Of a DNA stretch of 64,000 nucleotides, positions 7,545-16,167 are shown in pieces. Source of the stretch: Fen-330 sp050008465. GTDB lineage: Bacteria > Acidobacteriota > Terriglobia > Bryobacterales > Bryobacteraceae. The position numbers and the translations under genes are program-made. The stretch is from positions 5,050 to 69,049 of the forward strand of contig JBEKMO010000017.1 in assembly GCA_050008465.1 (NCBI GenBank). Reading direction: 5' to 3'. Below the pieces are notes generated by a model. The model saw only the letters and a list, made by a program, of their open reading frames with translations, was not told where the DNA came from and did no database searches. Positions within the stretch are counted from its first letter, which is position 1, and each line of letters opens with the position of its first letter.

Positions 7545-10500
7545 ATGGGCGATACCCCTTTTGTTCACCTGCACTGCCACTCGGACTACTCGCTGCTGGA
7601 TGGCGCGTGCGGGGTCAACCAACTGGTGAATGCGGTGGCCGAGCTGGGGATGCCGGCCGTGGCGCTGACCGATCACGGGAACCTGTTCGGCGCGGTGCAC
7701 TTCTATAACGCGGCGCGGGAGAAAGGGGTGCAGCCGATCATCGGCTGCGAGGTGTACGTCTCGCAGCAGGGGCACAAAAGCCGCTCGGAGTCGGACCGGT
7801 ACAACCACCTGGTGCTGCTGTGCGAGAACCAGGAAGGCTACCGCAACCTGATCGACCTGGTCTCGACGGCGTACCTGGAGGGCTTTTACTACAAGCCGCG
7901 CATGGACAAGGACCTGCTGGCGCGTCACTCCAAGGGGCTGATCGCGCTTTCGGGATGCCTGCGCGGCGACATTAACGAGACGTTGCTGGCGGACCACTAC
8001 GAGGACGGGCGCCGGCTGGCCTACAGCTACGCCGACCTGTTCGGCCGGAGCAACTTCTTCCTGGAGCTTCAGAACCACGGCATGGAGCAGGACCAGCGCG
8101 CGGTGCCGCTGATGGTGCGGCTGGCGCACGACACCGGCATCCCGCTGGTCGCCACCAACGACTCCCACTACCTGCGCCGCGAGGACGCGCGCTCGCACGA
8201 AGTCATGCTGTGCATCCAGACGGGCAAGACGATGAGCGACCCGTCGCGGATGAGGTGGCCCACGCCGGACTTCTACCTGAAGCCGCGCGCGGAGATGCTG
8301 GCGCTGTTCGGCGAACTGGAGGAGGCGCTGGACCGCACCTGGGAGATCGCCCAGCGCTGCCGCGTGCAGCTCGAGCGGGTCAAGGAGCCGTTCCCGCGCT
8401 TCGAGGTGCCCGAGGAGCACTCAACCGACTCCTACTTCGAGTATGTCGCGCGTCAGGGATACGAGGGGCGGAGGGTGCGGATCGAGGCGCTGAGCGCGGC
8501 CGGCCGGCTGAAACACCACCCCGCGGAATACGCCGAGCGGCTGGATCGGGAAATTCACATGATCCAGCAGATGAAGTTTTCGGGGTACTTCCTGATCGTC
8601 TGGGACTTCATCCGCTTCGCCAAGTCCTGCGGAATTCCGGTGGGGCCGGGACGCGGGTCGGCGGCCGGAAGCCTGGTCAGCTACGCCATGGGCATCACGG
8701 ACATCGATCCGCTGGAGTACGGGCTGCTGTTCGAACGCTTCCTGAACCCGGAACGGGTCAGCCTGCCGGATATCGACATCGACTTCTGCACGCGGCGGCG
8801 GGGGGAAGTGATCCGGTACGTCACCGAGAAGTACGGGCGGGAGCAGGTGGCGCAGATCATCACCATTGGCACGCTGGGGGCGCGGGCGGCGATCAAGGAC
8901 GTCGGCCGGGTGCTGGACATGAGCTTCGCCGACGTGGACCGCATCACCAAGATGGTTCCGAACGTCCTGAACATTTCGCTGGCGGACGCCATCCGCATGG
9001 AGCCGGGGTTCGCGCAGGCCAGCCAGAAGGACCCGCGCGTGGGCGAGGTGCTGGAAGTGGCGCGGCGGCTGGAAGGCATGGCGCGCAACGCCGGAGTGCA
9101 CGCAGCGGGGGTAGTGATCGCGCCGCAGCCGCTCAAGGAACTCGTGCCGCTCTACCGCACGAACAAGGACGAAATCGTCACCCAGTACGACATGTCCGGC
9201 CTGGAGAAGCTCTCGCTTCTCAAGATGGATTTCCTGGGGCTGACCACGCTGACGCTGATTCACGACGCGGTCGAGCTGATCGAGAAGCACCGCGGGGTGA
9301 AACTGGCGCTGGAGGAGATCCCGCTGAACGACACCAAGACGTACGAGATCTTCACCAGGGCGTTCACCAGCGGGATTTTCCAGTTCGAGTCGTCCGGGAT
9401 GCGGGACATTCTGCGGCGCTACCAGCCCAGCCGGATCGAGGACCTGATCGCGTTGAACGCACTCTACCGGCCCGGCCCCATCCAGGGCGGGATGGTGGAC
9501 GACTTCATCGAGCGCAAGCACGGGCGGCGGCAGATCACCTACGAGATCCTGGAGCTGAAGGACCTCCTGGAGGAGACCTACGGCGTCATCGTGTACCAGG
9601 AGCAGGTGATGCAGATCGCCAATCGCCTGGCCGGGTACTCGCTGGGGGAAGCGGACCTGCTGCGGCGGGCGATGTCGAAGAAGCAGCCCGAGGAGATGAT
9701 CCGGCAGCGCGAGCGGTTCATCCATGGGGCGCTCGAGCGGGGCCATCCGCGGCGGAAGATCGAGAAGCTGTTCGACCTGATGGAGCAGTTCGCCGGGTAC
9801 GGTTTCAACAAGTCGCATTCGGCGGCTTACGCCTACCTGGCCTACCTGACGGCCTACCTGAAGGCCAACTACCCGATCGATTTCATGGCCGCGCTGCTGA
9901 CCTCGGAGACCGGCAACACGGCCAAGATCGTGAAGTATATCGGGGAGTGCCGCGAGATGGGGATTCGGGTGCTGCCGCCGGACGCCAATTCGAGCGAGTG
10001 GAGTTTCACACCGGATGGAGAAGCGATCCGCTTCGGACTGGGGGCCATCAAGAGCCTGGGGCAGTCGGGGGTGGAATCGATCCTGGCGGCGCGGCGCGAG
10101 GGCGGCCGGTTCCGCTCGCTGTACGACTTCTGCGAGCGCATCGACCTGGGCGCGGTGAACCGGCGGATGATCGAAAGCCTGGTCAAGGCGGGGGCCCTGG
10201 ATACACTCGCCCCGGCGCGGGCGCAGCTTTTCGCGGCCGTGGAGGGCGCCATGGAGTCCGGCCAGAGGGCCTGGCGCGACCGCCAGAACGGGCAAGCCGG
10301 CCTGTTCGCCGAGATGGTCGCCGAGGAGCCGGAGGAGCGGCCGCTGCGTCCGGTGCCGGAGTGGAGCAGCCAGGAGAGACTGGCGGGCGAGAAGGAAGTG
10401 CTGGGCTTCTACGTCACCGGCCATCCGCTCGAGCAGTATACGGCCAAGATCAAGGATCTGGCCTCGCACTTCACCGACACGCTGGAGGGCCTGGAGCGCG

Positions 10501-11000
10501 GGGTGGAGGTGCAGCTCTGCGGGATTCTGACCTCCATCCAGCGCCGGCGTAACAAGGAAGGCCGGATCTGGGCCGCGATGCAGCTCGAGGACCTCGGCGG
10601 CAGCATCGACGCCGTGTTGTTCACCACCAACTACGAGCGCCTGATGGATCAGTTGATCGAGGACCAGGCGGTGTTCGTCAAGGGGCTGGTCCTGCCGGAG
10701 GAGAGCGGGCCGCCCAAGATCTCGATCCAGGACCTCACGCCGCTGGCGGTGGCCGGGGTGCAGTATCCCAGCCTGATCTCGATCCGCGTGCCGCTGGGCA
10801 AGCAGGCCGATGCGGCCGGGGCGTTGGGGGAGCTCTTCGCGAAGAAGCCCGGCGAGACGTCGGTCAGGCTGCGCCTGGAAAGCCCGCGGGATTTCTCGCT
10901 GATTCTCGACATTCCGCAGAAGGTGAAGCCGGACCGCGAGTTCCACCAGGAAGTGGAGCGGATCTGCGGGCCGGAGTCGATCGAGAAGCTGGCTGGGTAA
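7545..11000 (+). CDS. dnaE: DNA polymerase III alpha subunit
   Basis: This is the replicative polymerase catalytic subunit, 1151 residues, the usual DnaE1 length. It begins with a PHP domain (FVHLHCHSDYSLLDG, TDHGNLFG), then the C-family polymerase palm with VGPGRGSAAGSL and the catalytic LPDIDIDFCTRRR near residue 410. The fingers region contains YNKSHSAAY-like GFNKSHSAAYAYLAY. The C-terminal third has an OB fold (VQLCGILTSIQRRRNKEGR) and the tau-binding tail. An isolated dnaE with PHP residues intact suggests that proofreading may reside in the PHP domain; this is an inference. A TACCAT box at 7523-7528 suggests a short leader. Confidence 0.98.
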   Translation: MGDTPFVHLHCHSDYSLLDGACGVNQLVNAVAELGMPAVALTDHGNLFGAVHFYNAAREKGVQPIIGCEVYVSQQGHKSRSESDRYNHLVLLCENQEGYRNLIDLVSTAYLEGFYYKPRMDKDLLARHSKGLIALSGCLRGDINETLLADHYEDGRRLAYSYADLFGRSNFFLELQNHGMEQDQRAVPLMVRLAHDTGIPLVATNDSHYLRREDARSHEVMLCIQTGKTMSDPSRMRWPTPDFYLKPRAEMLALFGELEEALDRTWEIAQRCRVQLERVKEPFPRFEVPEEHSTDSYFEYVARQGYEGRRVRIEALSAAGRLKHHPAEYAERLDREIHMIQQMKFSGYFLIVWDFIRFAKSCGIPVGPGRGSAAGSLVSYAMGITDIDPLEYGLLFERFLNPERVSLPDIDIDFCTRRRGEVIRYVTEKYGREQVAQIITIGTLGARAAIKDVGRVLDMSFADVDRITKMVPNVLNISLADAIRMEPGFAQASQKDPRVGEVLEVARRLEGMARNAGVHAAGVVIAPQPLKELVPLYRTNKDEIVTQYDMSGLEKLSLLKMDFLGLTTLTLIHDAVELIEKHRGVKLALEEIPLNDTKTYEIFTRAFTSGIFQFESSGMRDILRRYQPSRIEDLIALNALYRPGPIQGGMVDDFIERKHGRRQITYEILELKDLLEETYGVIVYQEQVMQIANRLAGYSLGEADLLRRAMSKKQPEEMIRQRERFIHGALERGHPRRKIEKLFDLMEQFAGYGFNKSHSAAYAYLAYLTAYLKANYPIDFMAALLTSETGNTAKIVKYIGECREMGIRVLPPDANSSEWSFTPDGEAIRFGLGAIKSLGQSGVESILAARREGGRFRSLYDFCERIDLGAVNRRMIESLVKAGALDTLAPARAQLFAAVEGAMESGQRAWRDRQNGQAGLFAEMVAEEPEERPLRPVPEWSSQERLAGEKEVLGFYVTGHPLEQYTAKIKDLASHFTDTLEGLERGVEVQLCGILTSIQRRRNKEGRIWAAMQLEDLGGSIDAVLFTTNYERLMDQLIEDQAVFVKGLVLPEESGPPKISIQDLTPLAVAGVQYPSLISIRVPLGKQADAAGALGELFAKKPGETSVRLRLESPRDFSLILDIPQKVKPDREFHQEVERICGPESIEKLAG

Positions 11001-11010
11001 GGCAAGACCG

Positions 11011-11130
11011 CTTGTGGCTTGTGGCGTGTGGCCTGTGGATTCGGCGACGATTCAGCGGCTGGCGCTCTGTGGGGCGATAGCAGGTGCGCCGTGGCTTGTG
11101 ATCCACAGGCCACTGGCCACACGCCACAAG
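11011..11130. repeat. Heptamer-array palindrome, family 1, copy A
   Basis: The left arm is four tandem heptamers (CTTGTGG, CTTGTGG, CGTGTGG, CCTGTGG, 11011-11038). The right arm is four complementary ones (CCACAGG, CCACTGG, CCACACG, CCACAAG, 11103-11130). Between them is a core of about 64 bp that contains GCAGGTGCGCCGT, also present in copies B and C. It fills nearly the entire dnaE-accA gap and would fold into a long hairpin in RNA. No open frame lies inside. Confidence 0.9.
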
Positions 11131-11155
11131 CCAATCGTGGATAATTAAAGGTTAC

Positions 11156-12025
11156 ATGGCCTCCGACGAGAACCAGCAGCCGGCGGACGCGGGACAGGGG
11201 TCCGCGGCGGACGCGGCGCTCGGGAACCCCCGCTGGCAACGGGTGCAGTTGGCCCGCCATCCCAAGCGGCCGCACTCGCTCGACTACATCCAGCGCCTGT
11301 TCACGGATTTCCAGGAGATTCATGGCGACCGGCGGTTCGGCGACGATCCCGCGGTGGTCTGCGGGATGGCGTTTTTCGAGGGCCAGCCCATCATGGTGGT
11401 GGGGCAGCAAAAGGGGCGGGACACCAAGCAGAAGCTGTACCGGAACTTCGGGATGGTCAAGCCCGAGGGATACCGCAAGGCCATGCGGATCATGCAGCTT
11501 GCCGCCAAGTTCCAGCGGCCCATCGTGACCCTGCTCGACACCCCGGGCGCGTATCCGGGCATCGACGCCGAGGAGCGCGGGCAGGCCGAGGCGATTGCCA
11601 CCAATCTGCGCGAGATGTCGCGGCTGGCGAGCCCGGTGGTGGTGATCTGCATCGGGGAGGGCGGCAGCGGCGGCGCGCTGGCGTTGGGGATCGGCAACCG
11701 GGTCTTCATGCTGGAGAACGCCGTCTACAGCGTCATCAGCCCGGAAAGCTGCGCGGCCATCATCTACCGGGATTCGTCGAAGGCCGCGCTAGCCGCGTCG
11801 GCGCTGCGGCTGACCGCCCAGGACCTCCTCGAGCTGGGGTTGATCGACGCGATCATCCCGGAGCCACCGGGCGGGGCTCACCACGATCCCGACCTGGCAG
11901 CCGAGCAGGTGCGACAGGTCTTAAGGCAGTCTCTTCAGGAGCTTTCAGGACTCTCCTCCACGCAGTTGATCGAGGAGCGGTACGTGAAGTTCCGCCAGAT
12001 GGGCAGTTTCTTCGTCGAGACGTAG
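11156..12025 (+). CDS. accA: Acetyl-CoA carboxylase carboxyltransferase subunit alpha
   Basis: This subunit carries out the carboxyl transfer from biotin to acetyl-CoA, with AccD, in the first step of fatty-acid synthesis. The 289-residue protein has the AccA core: PHSLDYIQRLFTDFQEIHGDR, GQQKGRDTKQK, the LLDTPGAYPGIDAEERGQ oxyanion segment and EGGSGGALALGIGNR. It lacks the long N-terminal coiled coil of the E. coli protein and begins with a short acidic tail instead. The ATG is preceded by AAAGG 5 nt upstream. It follows dnaE on the same strand, separated by a palindromic repeat; dnaE-accA adjacency is common in bacteria. Confidence 0.95.
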   Translation: MASDENQQPADAGQGSAADAALGNPRWQRVQLARHPKRPHSLDYIQRLFTDFQEIHGDRRFGDDPAVVCGMAFFEGQPIMVVGQQKGRDTKQKLYRNFGMVKPEGYRKAMRIMQLAAKFQRPIVTLLDTPGAYPGIDAEERGQAEAIATNLREMSRLASPVVVICIGEGGSGGALALGIGNRVFMLENAVYSVISPESCAAIIYRDSSKAALAASALRLTAQDLLELGLIDAIIPEPPGGAHHDPDLAAEQVRQVLRQSLQELSGLSSTQLIEERYVKFRQMGSFFVET

Positions 12026-12092
12026 AGGGAAACCCGTGAATTCTGTGAACAAATCACCCGCCGATGGCGTCTGATCCAAGAGGGAGCAATCT

Positions 12093-13535
12093 GTGAAGCT
12101 GAAGCGGAAATGGAAGATCTGGCTGATTGTGATTGGGCTGCTGGTGCTGACCGTGGTGGTTCTCGCGGGGAAGGGGTATAGCCAGCGCGGCATCGTGGTA
12201 GTGCAGACCGGGCGGGTGGTTCGGCAGGACCTGACCGCGCTGGTCACGGCGTCCGGCGAGATCAAGCCCAAGAATTACGTCAACATCGGCTCCAACGCGA
12301 TGTTACCGTCCCGGATCACGGACATCATAGTAAAAGAAGGGGATCGCGTAAGGAAAGGGCAGCTTCTGGCGCGCTCGGAATCGGTGCAGCCGGAGGCGGA
12401 CGTGACCGCCCAGAAGGCGGCGGTGAGCTCGGCCGAGGCCGACGCCACGGCGGCGGAATCGTCGCTCAAAGCCGCCGATGAGAGCCTGCTGAACGCGCAG
12501 GCCACCATCGAGCGGACGCAGGCGGATCTGGAGCAGTCGAAGCTCAACTACGCGCGCGCGGAGGAGCTGTTCAAGGACAAACTGATCGCCAAACAGGAAT
12601 TCGACACGCGGCGGACGGACTCCGACTCGCACGCCGCGGCGGTCCGCGAGGCACAGGCGCACTATGCGCAGACGAGGGCGATGCGCGACCAGGCCGCCGC
12701 GCAGCTTGCCGCCGCCCAGCGCCGGGTGGCGCTGGCCCGGGCCAACCTGGTCCGCGTCGCGGACGTCCTGGAAAAGACCCTCTCCACCGCGCCGCTGGAT
12801 GGCATGGTGACCAACCTGCCGGTGCGGGTGGGCGAGACCGTGGTCCCCGGCATCCAGAATTCGGCGGGCTCACTCATCATGACCATCGCCGACATGTCGC
12901 TGATCACCGCCGAAGTGAAGGTGGATGAGACGGACATTGTGAACGTGGCCCTGGGCCAGCCGGCCGACGTGACCGTCGACGCGATCCCGAACAAGACCTT
13001 CAAAGGGCACGTAACCGAGATCGGCAACACGGCCATCCTGCGCTCGACCGGCCTGGCCGCTTCCCAGAGCGCCATCTCCAGCCAGGAGGCCAAGGACTTC
13101 AAGGTCGTGATCGCCATCGATAACCCGTCCCAGGACCTGCGGCCCGGGCTTTCCTGCACGGCGAAGGTCACCACCGCTACCCGGCAGCGCGCCCTCACCA
13201 TACCGATCCAGTCGCTGACCGTGCGACAGAAGGGCGACCTGGAGCCCGAGCCGAAGAATGGAAAGCAGGCCGTCCAGGCGGCGAAAAAGCCCGACCCGGT
13301 GGCTGAGAAGGCCAAGAAGGAAGAGATCCAGGGCGTGTTCGTGATCCAGGGGGAGAAGGCCCAGTATCGGAAGGTGGACACGGGCATCACGGGCGCCACC
13401 GACATCGAGGTGCTGCAAGGCCTCAAGGAAGGCGACGAGATCATCACGGGCAGCTACAAGGTGATCCGCACGCTGCGGAACGAGGCCAAGGTGAAGGTGG
13501 ACAACGCGGTCAAGGCGCCGGTCAAGACGGACTAG
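12093..13535 (+). CDS. MacA-like periplasmic adaptor of a tripartite efflux or ABC exporter
   Basis: The 480-residue protein has an N-terminal anchor helix (IWLIVIGLLVLTVVVLAGKGY), a biotinyl-lipoyl half (ASGEIKPKNYVNIGS), a long coiled-coil hairpin (about residues 100-220, rich in Ala/Glu/Gln), the second lipoyl half (APLDGMVTNLPVRVGETV), then beta-barrel and membrane-proximal domains. These are the parts of HlyD/MacA adaptors that bridge an inner-membrane ABC transporter to an outer-membrane channel. A charged linker rich in Lys/Pro near residues 385-415 is an insertion. GTG start with GGGAG 7 nt upstream. The ATPase gene follows by 15 bp. Confidence 0.9.
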   Translation: MKLKRKWKIWLIVIGLLVLTVVVLAGKGYSQRGIVVVQTGRVVRQDLTALVTASGEIKPKNYVNIGSNAMLPSRITDIIVKEGDRVRKGQLLARSESVQPEADVTAQKAAVSSAEADATAAESSLKAADESLLNAQATIERTQADLEQSKLNYARAEELFKDKLIAKQEFDTRRTDSDSHAAAVREAQAHYAQTRAMRDQAAAQLAAAQRRVALARANLVRVADVLEKTLSTAPLDGMVTNLPVRVGETVVPGIQNSAGSLIMTIADMSLITAEVKVDETDIVNVALGQPADVTVDAIPNKTFKGHVTEIGNTAILRSTGLAASQSAISSQEAKDFKVVIAIDNPSQDLRPGLSCTAKVTTATRQRALTIPIQSLTVRQKGDLEPEPKNGKQAVQAAKKPDPVAEKAKKEEIQGVFVIQGEKAQYRKVDTGITGATDIEVLQGLKEGDEIITGSYKVIRTLRNEAKVKVDNAVKAPVKTD

Positions 13536-13550
13536 GAGCTCGATACAGCC

Positions 13551-14288
13551 ATGGCGGGAGTACTGCAAGAACAAGTCGAGCGCGGGGAAGAGCTGAAGCG
13601 CGCCGGAATCGTCATTCGCACCTACGACCTGTGGAAGACCTATATCATGGGCGATCAGGAGATCCATGCGGTCTCGGGCGTGGATATCGAGATCAAGCGG
13701 GGCGAATACGTGGCCATCATGGGGCCGTCGGGCTCGGGCAAGTCCACGCTGATGAATCTGATCGGCTGCCTCGACACCCCCAGCAAAGGTCTGTACTACA
13801 TCAACGGGCGGCTGGTCAGCGACATGGACGACGACGAGCTGGCGCGCATCCGCAACAAGGAGATCGGATTCGTCTTCCAGACGTTCAACCTGCTGCCGCG
13901 AGCTACCGCCCTGCATAACGTGGAGCTGCCGCTGATCTACGCGGGGATTTCCTCGGTCACCCGCATCGAGCGGGCCAAGAACGCGCTGATCCAGGTGGAC
14001 CTGGAGCCGCGCATGTACCACAAGCCGAACGAGCTCTCGGGCGGCCAGCGGCAGCGTGTCGCGGTGGCCCGGGCGCTGGTGAATAACCCGTCGATCCTGC
14101 TGGCCGACGAGCCCACCGGAAACCTCGATACCGCTACCGGGAACGAGATCATGGCGCTGTTCGCCCGGCTGCATCAGCAGGGCAACACCATCGTGCTGGT
14201 CACGCACGAGCACGATATCGCCATGAACGCGCACCGCGTCATCCACCTCCGCGACGGCAAGGTGGAGCGGGACGAGCGGATCAAGTAG
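13551..14288 (+). CDS. ABC transporter ATP-binding protein (MacB/LolD type)
   Basis: The 245-residue ATPase contains Walker A GPSGSGKS, a Q-loop (GFVFQTFNLLPR), the signature LSGGQRQRVAVARAL and Walker B ILLADEPTGNLD. All match the MacB/LolD/FtsE subgroup that energises lipoprotein or macrolide export. It is immediately downstream of the MacA-like adaptor, so the two likely work together. Unusually, no permease with the four-helix FtsX/MacB fold follows: the next genes are a LOG enzyme and an unrelated membrane protein. The permease must be encoded elsewhere. Confidence 0.93.
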   Translation: MAGVLQEQVERGEELKRAGIVIRTYDLWKTYIMGDQEIHAVSGVDIEIKRGEYVAIMGPSGSGKSTLMNLIGCLDTPSKGLYYINGRLVSDMDDDELARIRNKEIGFVFQTFNLLPRATALHNVELPLIYAGISSVTRIERAKNALIQVDLEPRMYHKPNELSGGQRQRVAVARALVNNPSILLADEPTGNLDTATGNEIMALFARLHQQGNTIVLVTHEHDIAMNAHRVIHLRDGKVERDERIK

Positions 14289-14290
14289 CT

Positions 14291-14827
14291 TTGCCGCGCA
14301 TCTGCGTTTTCTGCGGATCCAGCTTCGGCAGGCTGCCCGTGTATCGCGAGGCGGCCGTCGAGGTGGGCCGGCAACTGGGCAGGCGGGGCATCGGGCTGGT
14401 TTACGGCGGCGGCAACGTGGGCCTGATGGGCGCGGTGGCGGACGCGGCTCTGGCAGCAGGCGGCCAAGTGATTGGCGTGATCCCGCGCGCTCTGGTGGAT
14501 CGGGAAATCGACCATCGCGGCCTCACCCAGTTGCGCGTGGTCGACTCGATGCACGAGCGCAAGGCGCTGATGGCCGAACTTTCCGATGCGTTTCTGGCAC
14601 TGCCCGGCGGCATCGGCACCTTCGAGGAACTCTGCGAGGCGCTGGCCTGGTCCAAGCTGGGCATCCACGGCAAGGCCTGCGGCGTACTGAACGTCGAGGG
14701 CTATTACGATCCGCTACTCGCGATGATGGACCTCGCGGTCTCGGAGCGCTTCCTTGCTCCCGAGGATCGGGCGCTGCTGATCGCGGACACGGACGCGGCG
14801 CGGCTGATCGAGCGGCTGCTGGCCTAA
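14291..14827 (+). CDS. LOG-family nucleotide phosphoribohydrolase
   Basis: The 178-residue protein has the Rossmann start RICVFCGSSFG, GLVYGGGNVGLMG, and the diagnostic PGGIGTFEEL of the LOG family (TIGR00730). These enzymes remove ribose-5-phosphate from nucleoside monophosphates; plant and some bacterial members release cytokinins, while many bacterial ones act on AMP. The TTG start lies 2 nt after the ABC-ATPase stop, so translation is probably coupled to it. Its stop overlaps by 4 bp the stop region of the convergent membrane-protein gene. Confidence 0.92.
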   Translation: MPRICVFCGSSFGRLPVYREAAVEVGRQLGRRGIGLVYGGGNVGLMGAVADAALAAGGQVIGVIPRALVDREIDHRGLTQLRVVDSMHERKALMAELSDAFLALPGGIGTFEELCEALAWSKLGIHGKACGVLNVEGYYDPLLAMMDLAVSERFLAPEDRALLIADTDAARLIERLLA

Positions 14828-16032
14828 GTGGTCGCTGCCTGATCCTTGTCCTTGGGCGGCTGCGCGGGGGCAAGGATGGGCCGCAGGCTGCTGAGGGTCT
14901 TCAGGGCGTTGAACCAGAAGGGAGCGCCCAAGCTCAGCAGGACCCAGCTAAAGAGAATTCCCAGCACGTTCCGTTTCCCCGCGAAGGTGAAGAGTCCTGG
15001 GTAGGGTGCGGGGATCAACCGGAAGCCGGAGCTTTCCAACTGGCTGCGGATCTTCTGGGCCCGATCCATCAACTCGGCCGAGACCAGCTTGGTGTACTCC
15101 GCGATCAAGACCTTCTTGCCGTTCTCATCCGCGATGAGCTTCGGTTCGAGCCACTTCACCGCGGCATCCAGGCTGCCGAAAGCCGGGATCACATCACCGA
15201 GGCCCTTGGTCGCGGCGGGATCCTTCTGCTTGAGGGCGTCCACAGCCGCCGTATAGGCCAGCGGCTCGGCGCTGGCAGCGGCACTGCCGGGGGCCAACGC
15301 GACGACTGAGGCGGCCTCTCTCATCATGGCGTCCTGGCTGTTCACCAGGCTGGCGCGCATCTGGGGGTTGGACCACAACTGCTCCAGGAGCTTCAAGGAA
15401 TCCAGATGCAGGACCAAGGCGAGCAGGCCCGCAAACAGGACGGTCCACAGGCGCATTTGCAGGGCGAACCGCGCGGACACGCGACCCATCGCGCTGTTGA
15501 ACAGAGTCTCGAGCTTGCCCACCGATTGCTCCGTTTTTTCCGCTATCTGCCGGGCAATTTCGGCCACCTGCGCGGCGGAGGCCGGAGCCACCGCAGTGAC
15601 CGCGCCCGTGATCAGTTTCACCTTCCGCTCCGTTTCAGGATCGAGTTCGCTCAGGGCGTTGTCGATCACCTGTGCGGTGGTCGGATCGCTGGTTTTCAGC
15701 TCGGCGGAGATGTACCTCAACTCACGAGCCAGTTCGTCGGGCCGGATTGCCGTAGCGAGCGTCCACCGGCTGAGCAGCTTGCCGATCACCGGGACGTCCT
15801 TGTATTTCGAAAAGGCCGAATCGGAGATCAACGGGCGGCGCAAGACCACTTCGGCTTGATCCACGAGTCGCTGGTCGACGGTCGCAAAGAGCGTTCTCAG
15901 GCCCCACAGCAGATTGGTGCCGCGCAGTCCGAACAGCCCGGAGACCATCTGGGTGAAGACGGTAATCAGGAGGCTCACTCCGAGCATTACTACGGCGAAG
16001 GCGATCAACGTTTCCAGGTGTTCGAGGGTCAT
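14824..16032 (-). CDS. Integral membrane protein of unknown function
   Basis: I do not recognise the family of this 402-residue protein. Visible parts are an N-terminal membrane helix (LIAFAVVMLGVSLLITVFTQ), a predicted cytoplasmic segment with a DPETERK region, a coiled-coil stretch (AQVAEIARQIAEKTEQSVGKLE), a middle membrane helix (LWTVLFAGLLALVLHL), an Ala-rich external segment, and a C-terminal helix (VLGILFSWVLLSLGAPFWF). The tail is soluble and charged. The ending helix with GAPFW resembles proteins that frame a small conserved pore domain, but that is speculation. It converges on the LOG gene. Confidence 0.7.
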   Translation of the reverse strand: MTLEHLETLIAFAVVMLGVSLLITVFTQMVSGLFGLRGTNLLWGLRTLFATVDQRLVDQAEVVLRRPLISDSAFSKYKDVPVIGKLLSRWTLATAIRPDELARELRYISAELKTSDPTTAQVIDNALSELDPETERKVKLITGAVTAVAPASAAQVAEIARQIAEKTEQSVGKLETLFNSAMGRVSARFALQMRLWTVLFAGLLALVLHLDSLKLLEQLWSNPQMRASLVNSQDAMMREAASVVALAPGSAAASAEPLAYTAAVDALKQKDPAATKGLGDVIPAFGSLDAAVKWLEPKLIADENGKKVLIAEYTKLVSAELMDRAQKIRSQLESSGFRLIPAPYPGLFTFAGKRNVLGILFSWVLLSLGAPFWFNALKTLSSLRPILAPAQPPKDKDQAATT

Positions 16033-16154
16033 GAGGCACCTTCCTTGGACAGAGTTTATTCCAGGGGCGGGTGGAATTCAATAGGAATGCTGGGTTTTTT
16101 ACGGGGTTGGGCGTGAGATATGGGAAACTCAAGCGGGCCGCCCGCCGCCCGCCC

Positions 16155-16160
16155 TACACT
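16155..16160 (+). promoter_or_regulatory. Candidate -10 box, leaderless start
   Basis: TACACT ends 7 nt before the ATG at 16168. No Shine-Dalgarno sequence is present. The upstream bases are a GC-rich string (GCCGCCCGCCCTAC) that recurs in inverted form near 50543. Confidence 0.4.
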
Positions 16161-16167
16161 GAGAAAC

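Noticed and set aside
8421..10946. 841-codon minus-strand frame opposite dnaE
   Set aside because: It is Arg/His/Leu/Gln-rich with no domain likeness and lies wholly opposite a certain dnaE. Long antisense frames are expected at this GC content.
11011..11130. CRISPR array
   Set aside because: The heptamer arrays have 7-nt contiguous units without spacers, form inverted arms, and no cas gene is nearby.
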